64,000 bases of DNA from contig JAZQHY010000040.1 in the NCBI GenBank assembly GCA_045540815.1, forward strand, positions 1 through 64,000, written 5' to 3'. Position numbers and translations under genes: made by a program. Below the pieces are notes generated by a model, which saw only the letters and a program-made list of their open reading frames with translations, did not search any database and was not told the origin of the DNA. Within the stretch, counting starts at the first letter, position 1, and each line of letters starts with the position of its first letter. Source of the DNA: JAZQHR01 sp045540815. GTDB lineage: Bacteria; Bacillota; Clostridia; UMGS1810. Of this stretch, positions 34,464 to 43,135 are shown in pieces.

Positions 34464-34479
34464 TGTTTCACATGGAACA
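34464..34479 (+). promoter_or_regulatory. parS centromere site 1
   Basis: TGTTTCACATGGAACA matches the parS consensus TGTTNCACGTGNAACA with one central mismatch. It lies in the gap between feo and bofA, and a near-identical site is upstream of parA. ParB should bind here. Confidence 0.85.
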
Positions 34480-34497
34480 TTTTAAGTTGTGAGAGCA

Positions 34498-34767
34498 TTA
34501 AAAAAATATTTGCAACAGTAATATAAGACATATTCCCGGCAGACCAAATATACCTAAAAGTATTGCCGTTATGGCGTTTATGCCTATGTAAATTCCGGTC
34601 AAGCTTGAAAATAAATTTATAAATAACAGTAGTATAACGCCAAGTGCACTGTTTAGGATAAGCTTAAATATAATTTTTAGCGGCGTAAGAAAGATTTTTG
34701 CCACTACAAATATTATAAGCATTCCCAGAATGTAGCCGGCTACTACCGAAAAGTTAATAGCTTCCAA
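34498..34767 (-). CDS. bofA: BofA-family sigma-K processing regulator
   Basis: An 89-residue, very hydrophobic protein with two or three membrane segments and the BofA C-terminal pattern NAITAILLGIFGLPGICLILLLQIF. In Bacillus, BofA holds the pro-sigma-K protease SpoIVFB inactive until the forespore signal from SpoIVB arrives. spoIVB is 6 kb downstream in this window. As in Bacillus, it follows a yaaL-like gene, but recR is elsewhere. Confidence 0.85.
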   Translation of the reverse strand: MEAINFSVVAGYILGMLIIFVVAKIFLTPLKIIFKLILNSALGVILLLFINLFSSLTGIYIGINAITAILLGIFGLPGICLILLLQIFF

Positions 34768-34939
34768 AAGAAAATCACCTCTTTATACATTTATATTTGT
34801 AAAAAGGGTGATTATTCTATTTTTTGGACAAATATTTAGGCCAAGAGAAATTAAGCTGCATAAGTTTTAAGTTTTATAAAATTGTACACTTTCAATTTGT
34901 TGTCTTCAAAAGGTATCAGCCTATCTCCCACTCCTTTGC

Positions 34940-35224
34940 TTATGCTCCTTGCTCATCAAACTCTTTGATAAGCTTTAATATAAATTTATACTTTGCCTCT
35001 TTGGCAAGTATCATATATGAATAAAAGTCTATAAGGTCTGAGTCTGTTGCTTCTTTAAAGTTTTCTCTCTCGCTTTCAATCTCTTTACCAACAGCGGTCA
35101 AAAGAGTAGTAAGACTTTTTCTTTCCTGCTCTTTTTTTCGCTTTAATTTTATTTCTTCCAGATTATCCAGAGTGTATTTTATAGGCAGTCTACTTAGTTT
35201 TTCAGTTAAAACACTTGTGTTCAT
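34940..35224 (-). CDS. yaaL: YaaL-like DUF2508 protein
   Basis: A 94-residue, charged, probably helical cytoplasmic protein of the DUF2508 family. The end has the typical SYMILAKEAKYKFILKLIKEFDE pattern. The function is unknown. The pair yaaL-bofA is conserved in spore formers. The frame is open three codons further, but the GAGAGGTG ribosome site fits the ATG at 35224. The 172 nt between it and bofA hold nothing I recognise. Confidence 0.78.
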   Translation of the reverse strand: MNTSVLTEKLSRLPIKYTLDNLEEIKLKRKKEQERKSLTTLLTAVGKEIESERENFKEATDSDLIDFYSYMILAKEAKYKFILKLIKEFDEQGA

Positions 35225-35390
35225 TTTAGTCACCTCTCATTAATGTATCAAGACCTAAACTCTACGCAGTTTAAGTGCTGTCACATTAAGTATAGTCGAT
35301 GAAATCATCAAATATACCGCTGTAATTGTAAATTTTTTCTAAAATAATGCTTATTTTAAGAGTTTTTTTAAATAAATTTACAAAAATCCC

Positions 35391-35419
35391 TTGCAAAATT
35401 GCTCGGAAAATATTATGAT
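35391..35419 (+). promoter_or_regulatory. Promoter of the PucR-type regulator and ftsEX
   Basis: TTGCAA (35391-35396), 17-nt spacer, TATGAT (35414-35419). The 5' side (35234-35390, between the divergent yaaL and this promoter) is AT-rich with no recognised feature. Confidence 0.7.
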
Positions 35420-35453
35420 AATAATATATACTTATTAAAATGGGGTGAAGTGT

Positions 35454-36542
35454 GTGAATGTAAAATTTTTCAAACAGGTGACCCAACAAATGAAGAGCGT
35501 TATAGGAAGAGAACTTGGTATTATTACTGAGGGCGGATTTGTTGTTGCGGCAAATGAAAACTGTATTTCACAAAAAGATTTGGAGTGCGTTATGTCTTTT
35601 GCCGAGGACAATCACGAAATATTCACTTATAACGGCTATACGTACAAGCCTGTAAGTCCTATGAGAAAGTGTGAGTACATAGCATTTGTTCAGGGCGATG
35701 ACCCAATTGCAAAAAATTACGTTGATATACTTGATATAAATTTTTCGAGTTTAAAATCAATATACGACGATAAACATGACACTGTTAACTTTATAAAAAA
35801 TATCCTTATGGACAATATCTTACCTGGTGACGTTCTTGCTAAAGCGGCAGAGCTTCACTTTAACGTCGAGGAAAAACGTGTGGTTTTGATAGTTCAGGCA
35901 GAGGGAGTAAAGGATTTCTCTGTATTTGAGATTATCGAAAATATGTTCCCTGACAAACAGAAGGACTTTATTGTTGGAATAGATGAGGAAAACATTGCTA
36001 TTGTAAAATGTATTGAAGACGAACACAGTGATGCCGAAGGGTTTGAAAAGCTTGCCAGAGAAATAGCTGATACTATAAACACTGAAGCGCTTACTCCGGT
36101 GAATATTGGTATAGGTACTGCTGTTAACAATGTCAGAGAAATATCAAAATCGTTTAAAGAAGCACGCTCTGCTCTTGAAATTGGCAGAATTTTTGACAAT
36201 GAGAAAAATATCATCAGCTATGAGGATTTAGGTATAGGAAGACTTATTTATCAGCTTCCTACAACACTTTGCGAGCTTTTCTTAAACGAGGTATTTAAAA
36301 AAGGCACTATAGATGACCTTGATCAGGAAATACTTTTCACTATTCAGAAATTTTTCGAGAACAATCTAAACGTGTCAGAAACTTCAAGACAGCTTTATGT
36401 ACACAGAAATACTCTTGTGTACAGACTTGACAAGATACAGAAGATTACAGGTCTTGACCTTAGAATATTTGACCAGGCGATAATATTCAAGGTAGCTATG
36501 ATGGTAAACAAATACCTTAGTGCAGATGACCTAAGAATTTGA
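35454..36542 (+). CDS. PucR/CdaR-type transcriptional regulator
   Basis: A 362-residue regulator. The N-terminal part (about 1-110) is a sensory-like region without a recognised family; the middle (about 115-285) resembles the GGDEF-like/CdaR central domain (VNIGIGTAVNNVREISKSFKEARSALEIG). The C-terminus is the PucR helix-turn-helix: FFENNLNVSETSRQLYVHRNTLVYRLDKIQKITGLDLR (about 300-338). Such proteins often control catabolic genes, yet here it is co-transcribed with ftsEX, with ftsE starting 10 nt after its stop. GTG at 35454 is chosen by the upstream GGGGTG site. Confidence 0.82.
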   Translation: MNVKFFKQVTQQMKSVIGRELGIITEGGFVVAANENCISQKDLECVMSFAEDNHEIFTYNGYTYKPVSPMRKCEYIAFVQGDDPIAKNYVDILDINFSSLKSIYDDKHDTVNFIKNILMDNILPGDVLAKAAELHFNVEEKRVVLIVQAEGVKDFSVFEIIENMFPDKQKDFIVGIDEENIAIVKCIEDEHSDAEGFEKLAREIADTINTEALTPVNIGIGTAVNNVREISKSFKEARSALEIGRIFDNEKNIISYEDLGIGRLIYQLPTTLCELFLNEVFKKGTIDDLDQEILFTIQKFFENNLNVSETSRQLYVHRNTLVYRLDKIQKITGLDLRIFDQAIIFKVAMMVNKYLSADDLRI

Positions 36543-36552
36543 GGTGCAAAGA

Positions 36553-37239
36553 TTGATAGTTTTTAACAACGTATCAAAAATATATGACAACGGCGTTCAG
36601 GCGCTTGAAAATGTAAATATATTTATCGACAAGGGCGAATTTGTGTTCCTTGTCGGTTCTTCTGCTGCGGGTAAATCCACTATGATTAAGCTTATGCTTA
36701 AAGAGATTGACCCTACAGAAGGTAATGTAATAATAAATGATGTAGACGTTACTGCGCTTTCGCGTAAGGAAATTCCGTATTTCCGCCGTTCTATAGGCGT
36801 GGTGTTTCAGGATTACCGTCTTCTTCCAAATAAAACTGCGTATGAAAACGTAGCTTTTGCTATGGAGGTTGTGGGAGCGTCAAAACGTGAGATAAGACGT
36901 CAGGTACCAAACGTACTTAGTATGGTTGGCCTTACAAACAAAGCTAAAATGTATCCAAACGAGCTTTCGGGCGGTGAACAGCAAAGAGTGTCTATTGCAA
37001 GAGCGATAGTAAATAATCCTTCTGTTTTAATAGCGGACGAGCCTACAGGAAACCTTGACCCTGAAACCGCAAGCGAGATAATGGAAATAATGGAAAGAAT
37101 AAACCTTCGCGGAACTACTATAATTATGGCTACACACGCAGAAAAGATAGTAAACGATATGCAAAAGCGTGTTATCACCGTTGATGGCGGTCATATTGCA
37201 AACGATGCTAAACGGGGAGGTTACAGCTATGTCGATTAG
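36553..37239 (+). CDS. ftsE: Cell division ATP-binding protein FtsE
   Basis: A 228-residue ABC ATPase. Walker A is VGSSAAGKSTMIK (about 35-47), followed by the FtsE-typical IGVVFQDYRLLPNKTAYENVAFAMEV, signature LSGGEQQRVSIARAIV (about 138) and Walker B VLIADEPTGNLDP. It works with FtsX to control peptidoglycan hydrolases at the septum or wall. A TTG start at 36553 is best spaced to GAGGTG (36541-36546). The end overlaps ftsX by 11 nt. Confidence 0.93.
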   Translation: MIVFNNVSKIYDNGVQALENVNIFIDKGEFVFLVGSSAAGKSTMIKLMLKEIDPTEGNVIINDVDVTALSRKEIPYFRRSIGVVFQDYRLLPNKTAYENVAFAMEVVGASKREIRRQVPNVLSMVGLTNKAKMYPNELSGGEQQRVSIARAIVNNPSVLIADEPTGNLDPETASEIMEIMERINLRGTTIIMATHAEKIVNDMQKRVITVDGGHIANDAKRGGYSYVD

Positions 37240-38128
37240 AACACTTAAAAGCGCAACCAAGGAAGCGTCAAAGGCGATTGTCAGAAATGGAATAATGAGT
37301 GCGGCATCTATATTGGTAGTAGGTGCGTGTCTTCTTCTTTTTGGTGTGTTTATGATAATCACTATTAATGTAAACTACATAGGTGAACAGATTACAAATC
37401 AGTGTCAGCTGCAGGTTTATATAGACGATAATATGCGCGATGCGGCAAATATTGAGAGAATAGGCAAAGAAATTCGCTCACTTGAAAATGTCGAAAGTGC
37501 CCAGCACGTTACAGGTAAGCAGACATTTGATGAGTTTAAAAATGACCTTACCGCTGAAGAGCTTACAGCATACGAGGCTGTGCCTGAAACTATTATCAGC
37601 GACTCATTTAAGGTTATACTTGCAGATTTGAGCCTTGCAGGTGATGTAGCGGACAAGGCAGAGAAAATAGAGGGCGTGTCAAGGGTTAATAATCACGAGA
37701 ACGAAATAGCAACAGTGGAAACCTTATCGCGCGTAATCAGACACGTATCGGTGTGGGTAGTATTATTCTTTGCGCTTATAAGTATATTTATCATTTCAAA
37801 TACTATTAAGCTTACTGTTCACAATAGACGCAGAGAGATAAATATTATGAAATATATCGGTGCAACTGATTCATTTATCAGATGGCCGTTTGTGGTGGAA
37901 GGCGTTATAGTAGGACTTATCGGTGCTACGGTAGCATTTATAGCTACACATATAGGCTACGCGGTACTTTTAGGACAGATTTCAAAGATATCTGCCATAA
38001 GCTCACTTATTAAGCTTAAAACGTTTGGAGATATGTTTGGCATACTGCTTCTCACTTATGTATTCCTGGGCTTTGCCATCGGTTCGGTTGGCAGTGCGGT
38101 GTCTATCAGAAAGTATCTGAAGGTGTGA
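37229..38128 (+). CDS. ftsX: Cell division membrane protein FtsX
   Basis: A 299-residue permease-like protein with one N-terminal membrane helix (about 25-48), a large extracytoplasmic domain (about 50-170), and three C-terminal helices (about 178-290) with the FtsX/MacB motif LTVHNRRREINIMKYIGAT. It transmits the FtsE ATPase signal to extracellular hydrolases. The frame is open upstream inside ftsE; the GGGGAGG site selects the ATG at 37229. The LytM-type gene starts 4 nt after it. Confidence 0.93.
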   Translation: MSIRTLKSATKEASKAIVRNGIMSAASILVVGACLLLFGVFMIITINVNYIGEQITNQCQLQVYIDDNMRDAANIERIGKEIRSLENVESAQHVTGKQTFDEFKNDLTAEELTAYEAVPETIISDSFKVILADLSLAGDVADKAEKIEGVSRVNNHENEIATVETLSRVIRHVSVWVVLFFALISIFIISNTIKLTVHNRRREINIMKYIGATDSFIRWPFVVEGVIVGLIGATVAFIATHIGYAVLLGQISKISAISSLIKLKTFGDMFGILLLTYVFLGFAIGSVGSAVSIRKYLKV

Positions 38129-38132
38129 TATT

Positions 38133-39254
38133 ATGAGAAATAAACTTGTTATGAAAATTTTTGCTTGGGTTGCGCTTGTTGCATTTGTAGGACTAATGGT
38201 GTTTTCATCGATACCATTTGTGGTAAACGCTGCAAACTACACTCAGCAAAAAAATGAGCTTAAAGAAAAGATAAATGACAGCAAGGAAAAGAAAAATGCA
38301 GCCCAGATAGATAAAAAGGCTATAGACAAAGAGGTGTCCGCTCTTCAGGGACAGATAGACACATTAAACAGTCAGATAAACGTGTCAAACGACCTTATCG
38401 CAAAGAAAACTGCAGAGTACAATGAAGCCAAGGCTAAAAGCGAAGAACAGGCGATTGCTTATCAGGGCAGAGTAAAGATAATGGTTGAAAAAGGAGCATC
38501 TACTTATCTTGAGGTGCTTTTAAATTCAAAGTCCATTACTGATTTTCTAAATCGTCTTGACGTAATGAAGCAGGTTGCGGAGTATGACAGCAATCTACTG
38601 GACAACCTTAAAACTATTGAAGGCGAGATTGAAGAGATAAAAGTAGCGCTGGAAGAAGAAAACAAAACTTTAAATGCTGCAAAATCAGAGCTTGCATCAC
38701 AGAAAAAAGTTCTTGATGCTAAGCAGGCAGAGAGTGACAGCTACTTAAAAGCGCTTGAAAAAGATATAAAGAAATACGAAAAGGAGCTTGCTGCAGCAGA
38801 AGCGGCAGAAGCTGCTGCCAGAAGAAGTGCGGCAGGGCTTGCGAGCAATTCTAAGTTTGTCGGCGGTGAATTTGGTTGGCCGTCAGACAGCGCGTGGAAT
38901 ATAACATCGTACTACGGAAGACGTTTCCATCCAACACTTAAGGTGTGGAAAACGCACACAGGGATGGATATTGGTGCTGCATATGGTACGAACGTGCTTG
39001 CGGCAAATGATGGTAAGGTTATCGTGGCGCAGTGGAACAACGCATACGGAAACTATGTAGTTATCGACCACGGCGGCGGTTACACTACTCTTTATGCACA
39101 CAACAGTAAGCTTAACGTAAGCGTAGGCCAAAGTGTTTCCAGAGGTCAGGTTATAGCTAAAGTTGGTTCTACAGGCTTTTCTACAGGACCGCATCTTCAT
39201 TTTGAGATTATGATAAACGGCGCAACGGTGGATCCGCTTCCGTACGTGCAGTGA
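38133..39254 (+). CDS. Coiled-coil LytM (M23) protein, FtsEX-linked hydrolase or activator
   Basis: A 373-residue exported protein: an N-terminal membrane/signal segment (about 9-33), a long coiled coil (about 35-225, with repeated Lys/Glu heptads) and a C-terminal LytM/M23 domain (about 250-372). The zinc ligands H..D (KTHTGMDIGA) and HLHFE (PHLHFEIM) are present, so it may be an active metalloendopeptidase, unlike E. coli EnvC. The architecture and the place in the ftsEX operon match PcsB/EnvC/CwlO-type partners regulated by FtsEX. The terminator after it separates ctpA. Confidence 0.9.
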   Translation: MRNKLVMKIFAWVALVAFVGLMVFSSIPFVVNAANYTQQKNELKEKINDSKEKKNAAQIDKKAIDKEVSALQGQIDTLNSQINVSNDLIAKKTAEYNEAKAKSEEQAIAYQGRVKIMVEKGASTYLEVLLNSKSITDFLNRLDVMKQVAEYDSNLLDNLKTIEGEIEEIKVALEEENKTLNAAKSELASQKKVLDAKQAESDSYLKALEKDIKKYEKELAAAEAAEAAARRSAAGLASNSKFVGGEFGWPSDSAWNITSYYGRRFHPTLKVWKTHTGMDIGAAYGTNVLAANDGKVIVAQWNNAYGNYVVIDHGGGYTTLYAHNSKLNVSVGQSVSRGQVIAKVGSTGFSTGPHLHFEIMINGATVDPLPYVQ

Positions 39255-39297
39255 TTAATTTCGAATAGTACAAACTTTATATGGCATAATAAATAAT

Positions 39298-39327
39298 AAC
39301 ACCCCTGCTTTGGTGGGGGTGTTTACT
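39298..39327 (+). terminator. Terminator of the ftsEX operon
   Basis: AACACCCC (39298-39305) / GGGGTGTT (39316-39323), a GC-rich stem followed by a short T-rich run. Confidence 0.75.
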
Positions 39328-39347
39328 ATATACAGGGAAGTGAACGT

Positions 39348-40514
39348 ATGTATAACAAAAAACACGTATTTTTTACTATTATAATTACTTTTGTGATCGC
39401 AACTATGTTTTATATGAGCTTTGGTGGCGGAATGTTATATTCTGCAGTGTCAAATGGTGGCGCATCGGAGCTTGATAAAATTGAAAAGATAGTTGAGAGT
39501 GCATACATATTTGACTATAGTAAGCAAGGTGCGACCGATGCAGCGCTTAGCGCATACGTGTCAGCGCTTGGCGATCCTTATTCAAACTATTACAATGAAG
39601 CTGATTATCGTGCGCTTAACGAAAACCTTTCGGGTAATTATAAAGGCATAGGTGTTGAGGTTTATGTAACTCCAGAAGATAATAACATAACCGTAATATC
39701 TGCGTTTGACGGTACACCTGCTCAAAAAGCCGGTATAAAGGCAAATGATAAAATAATAAAGGTCGATAATATTCCTGTAAATGCAGATAATTACAATCGT
39801 GCTATCAGCCTTATAAAGGGTATTGAGAAAACAACGCACGAGGATAAAGTAGACATAACTCTGCTTCGTGACGACAAAGAAATTACCGTTACTGTAAACA
39901 GAGAAAAAATAGTTCTTCAGACGGTATCAAGCGAAATGCGTGAAACAATAGCAATTATCAGAATTTCATCGTTTGACGACAATACGGGCAATGATTTTAG
40001 AAAGCATTTAAATGATATTAAGAAAAAAAGCCCAAAGGGCCTCATCATAGACCTTCGCGATAACCCCGGCGGAACGCTTGATGCCGTAACAAGTGTTGCA
40101 GACCAGCTTCTGCCGGAAGGTGTAATTGTATCTATGGTTGATAAACAAGGTAATAAGCAGGAGTTTAAATCCGACAAAGATTTTTATGACATTCCTCTTT
40201 GTGTGCTTATAAACGGCTCAAGTGCAAGTGCATCGGAGGTGCTTGCGGGCGCTGTGCGTGATTTTAGCCGTGGTACACTTGTAGGTACGAAATCTTTTGG
40301 TAAAGGCATAGTACAGTCGGTAATAAATTTAACAGATAAAACAGCACTTACTATAACCACTGCAAAATACTATACGCCAAGTGGCGAGTGTATCCACGGG
40401 GTTGGTATAGAGCCGGATGTAAAGATTGAAAGTAAGTCAAATGAAGCGGTGTCTACTATAAAATTTGAAGACGATATTCAACTTCACAAGGCGTTAGAAT
40501 TACTTGGAGTATAA
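39348..40514 (+). CDS. ctpA: Carboxy-terminal processing protease (S41)
   Basis: A 388-residue S41 protease: membrane anchor (about 8-30), an N-terminal helical region, PDZ domain (about 80-165, GIGVEVYVTPEDNNITVIS...) and protease domain with LIIDLRDNPGG (about 230), Ser in NGSSASASEVLAGA (about 292) and Lys in GTKSFGKGIVQSV (about 317). It acts outside the membrane on C-terminal tails of exported proteins. The order ftsEX-LytM-ctpA is common in Firmicutes. It ends against a terminator shared with spoIVB. Confidence 0.92.
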   Translation: MYNKKHVFFTIIITFVIATMFYMSFGGGMLYSAVSNGGASELDKIEKIVESAYIFDYSKQGATDAALSAYVSALGDPYSNYYNEADYRALNENLSGNYKGIGVEVYVTPEDNNITVISAFDGTPAQKAGIKANDKIIKVDNIPVNADNYNRAISLIKGIEKTTHEDKVDITLLRDDKEITVTVNREKIVLQTVSSEMRETIAIIRISSFDDNTGNDFRKHLNDIKKKSPKGLIIDLRDNPGGTLDAVTSVADQLLPEGVIVSMVDKQGNKQEFKSDKDFYDIPLCVLINGSSASASEVLAGAVRDFSRGTLVGTKSFGKGIVQSVINLTDKTALTITTAKYYTPSGECIHGVGIEPDVKIESKSNEAVSTIKFEDDIQLHKALELLGV

Positions 40515-40573
40515 ATCAATTGGGTGCAAACGGCGAAAAATTAGCTAAATACATTATTATTTAAAAATTAGTG

Positions 40574-40615
40574 AATATAATGGCAGATGTGTTATCCGCC
40601 ATTATATTTATTTTT
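40574..40615. terminator. Terminator between convergent ctpA and spoIVB
   Basis: AATATAATGGC (40574-40584) / GCCATTATATT (40598-40608) with a T-rich flank; it overlaps the spoIVB stop codon. Confidence 0.8.
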
Positions 40616-41855
40616 GGATTTTTTCAGATTCAGCCATCATATTTTCAATAAATATCCCGTAACCACGTGTTGGATCATTTACAAAAACGTGTGTTACTGC
40701 ACCTATAAGTTTGCCATTTTGTAAGATTGGCGAGCCTGACATTCCCTGAACTATACCGCCAGTTTTTTCTAAAAGACGCTTGTCGGTTATTTTTATTACC
40801 ATACCTTTTGTGTCCGAACTGGTTTGGTGTGATACCTTTGTTATACATATGTCAAATTTTTCCACAAAACTTCCTGTTACGTTTGATAGGATTTGCGCAT
40901 CTCCTGCTACAACCTCTGATTTATCCGCTATTTCTACAGCATTTAAGCGATTTGGCAGCATTTCAGGCTCCAGTTTTCCGTACAAGCCACAATCACAATT
41001 CGAATTAACAATTCCTATTTTTTTATCGCCTACAAAAGAACCCCTTAGTTCACCTGGTCTGCCGGATACTCCTTTTTCTACAGAAACAATTGTAGACGGA
41101 AGTATATCTCCTGTTGCAACCGGCAAAAGCTTTCCTGTATCAGCATCAGAAATACCGTGGCCAAGTGCGCCAAAAACATTTGTATCAGGATTGTAAAACG
41201 TAAGTGTGCCTATACCCGCTGCGCTGTCACGTACCAAAAGTCCCAGCTTGTATTTGCCGTCATCTTTTGCTGCCTTGAGTGTTATTGATTGTGTTAAAAT
41301 CTCATTATCACGTTTGAGTTCGAGTTCAACCTTGCCATCGGAGTTTGAAACGATGTCAGCCAGCTCCGATATTCTTTTGGGTATCGTTCCGTTAGCCTTT
41401 ACTATTATATCGCCTTCTTTTATGTTTTTATTTTTGCATGGCGAAACTATTTTTCCGTTTGCACCTTCAAAATCTGCTATTCCAACAACCATAAGTCCGT
41501 CTGTATAAAGCTTTACACCTATACTGCTGCCGCACGGTATTACTTTGGTTTGCTTAATTACATTTACATCGATGCTTTTAACAGGAATAGCGCCTAAAAA
41601 CTTTACTGTACCCTCGTAGTTGCCATTTGAAAGACGTCTGGTGTCCTTGGCTACTATGTTCTGATTTAATGCCTCTGTATCTAATTCTACCTTAAATAGC
41701 TGTGGTGTAAATTTAGTGTCGTTTATGGTAGCGTTTTCAAAAAGTACTATGTCACTAGGTATAAAAAACACAGCGCATATGCAGGTATATATTATGGAAG
41801 AAACTATTGCAAATGCTACTGTGAGAGAAAAAGTTTTAATAAGTTTTTTTCGCAC
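40608..41855 (-). CDS. spoIVB: SpoIVB peptidase (S55), sporulation signalling protease
   Basis: A 415-residue forespore protease. It has an N-terminal membrane segment (about 8-30), a PDZ-like domain (about 90-185, GLMVVGIADFEGANGKIVSPCK..., IKEGDIIVKANG) and the S55 domain with FGALGHGISDADTG (catalytic His) and GGIVQGMSGSPILQNGKLIGAVTHV (catalytic Ser in GMSGSP). In Bacillus it is exported from the forespore and triggers pro-sigma-K processing in the mother cell. Two GTG codons are possible; AAAGGAG fits the one at 41855. A forespore-type promoter can be seen upstream. Confidence 0.93.
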   Translation of the reverse strand: MRKKLIKTFSLTVAFAIVSSIIYTCICAVFFIPSDIVLFENATINDTKFTPQLFKVELDTEALNQNIVAKDTRRLSNGNYEGTVKFLGAIPVKSIDVNVIKQTKVIPCGSSIGVKLYTDGLMVVGIADFEGANGKIVSPCKNKNIKEGDIIVKANGTIPKRISELADIVSNSDGKVELELKRDNEILTQSITLKAAKDDGKYKLGLLVRDSAAGIGTLTFYNPDTNVFGALGHGISDADTGKLLPVATGDILPSTIVSVEKGVSGRPGELRGSFVGDKKIGIVNSNCDCGLYGKLEPEMLPNRLNAVEIADKSEVVAGDAQILSNVTGSFVEKFDICITKVSHQTSSDTKGMVIKITDKRLLEKTGGIVQGMSGSPILQNGKLIGAVTHVFVNDPTRGYGIFIENMMAESEKIQK

Positions 41856-41897
41856 TCGGCACACTCCTTTGTTTTAAATTTAAAAAATCACTAAATT

Positions 41898-41927
41898 TAA
41901 AATTGCCGATAAGCGAATTTTGTATGC
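41898..41927 (-). promoter_or_regulatory. Possible sigma-F/sigma-G promoter of spoIVB
   Basis: On the minus strand GCATA (plus 41923-41927), 15 nt, then GGCAATTTTA (plus 41898-41907), close to the forespore sigma consensus GYATA-15-GGNNANANTA. Fits the known forespore expression of spoIVB. Confidence 0.45.
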
Positions 41928-41972
41928 TGACAAAATATTTAATACTTTCCAAAAATATTTTTTAAAAATACA

Positions 41973-42001
41973 TTGTAAAATGTCAAAAAATAAAATATAA
42001 T
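41973..42001 (+). promoter_or_regulatory. Promoter of the polysaccharide deacetylase gene
   Basis: TTGTAA (41973-41978), 17-nt spacer, TATAAT (41996-42001), 23 nt before the chosen start. Confidence 0.75.
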
Positions 42002-42023
42002 GGAGATATGAGAGGTGAAAACA

Positions 42024-42968
42024 TTGCGTGTATATAGTCCGTTTAAACCAAAATATAAATATTCAGTAAAGCTTCCTAAATACAAAAAGAGGAGTTTTGG
42101 TAAAAAACTTCTTGTTGTTTTGGCGGTTTTGCTCGTTTTGGCGATTTTGGCGGGAGTGGCTTATTTTGCCAAAAATACCATTGACACAAAAATCGAAAAT
42201 AAATTTTCTAAATACGGACCTCTTAACTACGATATGATGAAGATGCCGATGTTTTATCCTAACACTCCTGACGATATTCAAGAAGATATGATAAGAAAAG
42301 CTGACGAATATTACGCTCGGTTGATAGCTGAAGGGAAAATTTATGTTCCTGAGCCGGCAGAGGTCGAAGGAGTTTATGTGAAAGACGGCACAAAGACTTG
42401 TTATCTGACTTTTGATGATGGACCTTCTATGATAACAGACGATATCTTGGATACGCTAAAAAAACACGATATAAAAGCTACGTTCTTTGTTATAGGCGAA
42501 CAGATGCAGTATTACAAAGATACTGTAAGGCGTATGCACAAAGAGGGGCATACTATAGGAAACCATAGTTATTATCACAATTATAAGGCTATATATAAAG
42601 ATGCGGAAAATTTTGAAAATGAGCTTTTGCTTGTGAAAAAAAGTATAGATGATATATTAGGCTTTGAATATGAACGAAGGGTTTTTCGTTTTCCTGGCGG
42701 ATCATTTGAACAGGGTAAGCAAGAATTCAAGCAGATACTTATAAATAATAATTATAAGTATATTGATTGGAATAGCTTAAATGGCGACAGCGAAGTAAAA
42801 GATCCGGATTTTGAATTTTTATTTAATAACCTTGTTGAAACAACAAAAGGCAAGGAAGATGTAGTAGTGCTTATGCACGATGCAGGCGCCAAAAAGTCAA
42901 CTGCTGAGCATTTGGAGAAGTTTATTGAATATTTAAAAAATCAAGGATTTGTTTTTAAATCATTGTAA
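42024..42968 (+). CDS. Membrane-anchored polysaccharide deacetylase (NodB domain)
   Basis: A 314-residue exported protein with a basic N-terminus, one membrane helix (about 30-48) and a C-terminal NodB/CE4 domain. Visible motifs are TFDDGPS (about 129, motif 1 Asp residues), GNHSYYH (about 177, metal-binding His), FRFPGGS (about 223) and VVLMHDAG (about 285). It probably deacetylates peptidoglycan N-acetylglucosamine or muramic acid outside the membrane. A TTG at 42024 is well spaced to GAGAGGTG; the GTG at 42015 lies within it. Confidence 0.88.
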   Translation: MRVYSPFKPKYKYSVKLPKYKKRSFGKKLLVVLAVLLVLAILAGVAYFAKNTIDTKIENKFSKYGPLNYDMMKMPMFYPNTPDDIQEDMIRKADEYYARLIAEGKIYVPEPAEVEGVYVKDGTKTCYLTFDDGPSMITDDILDTLKKHDIKATFFVIGEQMQYYKDTVRRMHKEGHTIGNHSYYHNYKAIYKDAENFENELLLVKKSIDDILGFEYERRVFRFPGGSFEQGKQEFKQILINNNYKYIDWNSLNGDSEVKDPDFEFLFNNLVETTKGKEDVVVLMHDAGAKKSTAEHLEKFIEYLKNQGFVFKSL

Positions 42969-42973
42969 AGTCC

Positions 42974-43010
42974 AAGTCTTTTGCTTTAAGCAAAAGACTT
43001 GTTTGTTTTT
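42974..43010 (+). terminator. Terminator of the deacetylase gene
   Basis: AAGTCTTTTGCT (42974-42985) / AGCAAAAGACTT (42989-43000), a perfect hairpin with a following T-rich run. Confidence 0.88.
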
Positions 43011-43076
43011 ATTTTAACTCTTTTTCTGTATGGAAATTCAAAAAGTATGAAAAAATTCAAAAATATTTTAAAAAAA

Positions 43077-43092
43077 TGTTCCACATGGAACA
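43077..43092 (+). promoter_or_regulatory. parS centromere site 2, upstream of parA
   Basis: TGTTCCACATGGAACA is a perfect palindrome and differs from the parS consensus at one central base. It covers the -35 region of the parA promoter. Confidence 0.9.
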
Positions 43093-43098
43093 TTTTTG

Positions 43099-43107
43099 TG
43101 GTACAAT
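43099..43107 (+). promoter_or_regulatory. Extended -10 promoter of parAB
   Basis: TGGTACAAT (TG at 43099-43100, TACAAT 43102-43107). The place of the -35 is occupied by parS, so ParB spreading or binding could repress parAB. Confidence 0.6.
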
Positions 43108-43135
43108 ATGTTTATATTACAAAAGGAGGGGTGTT

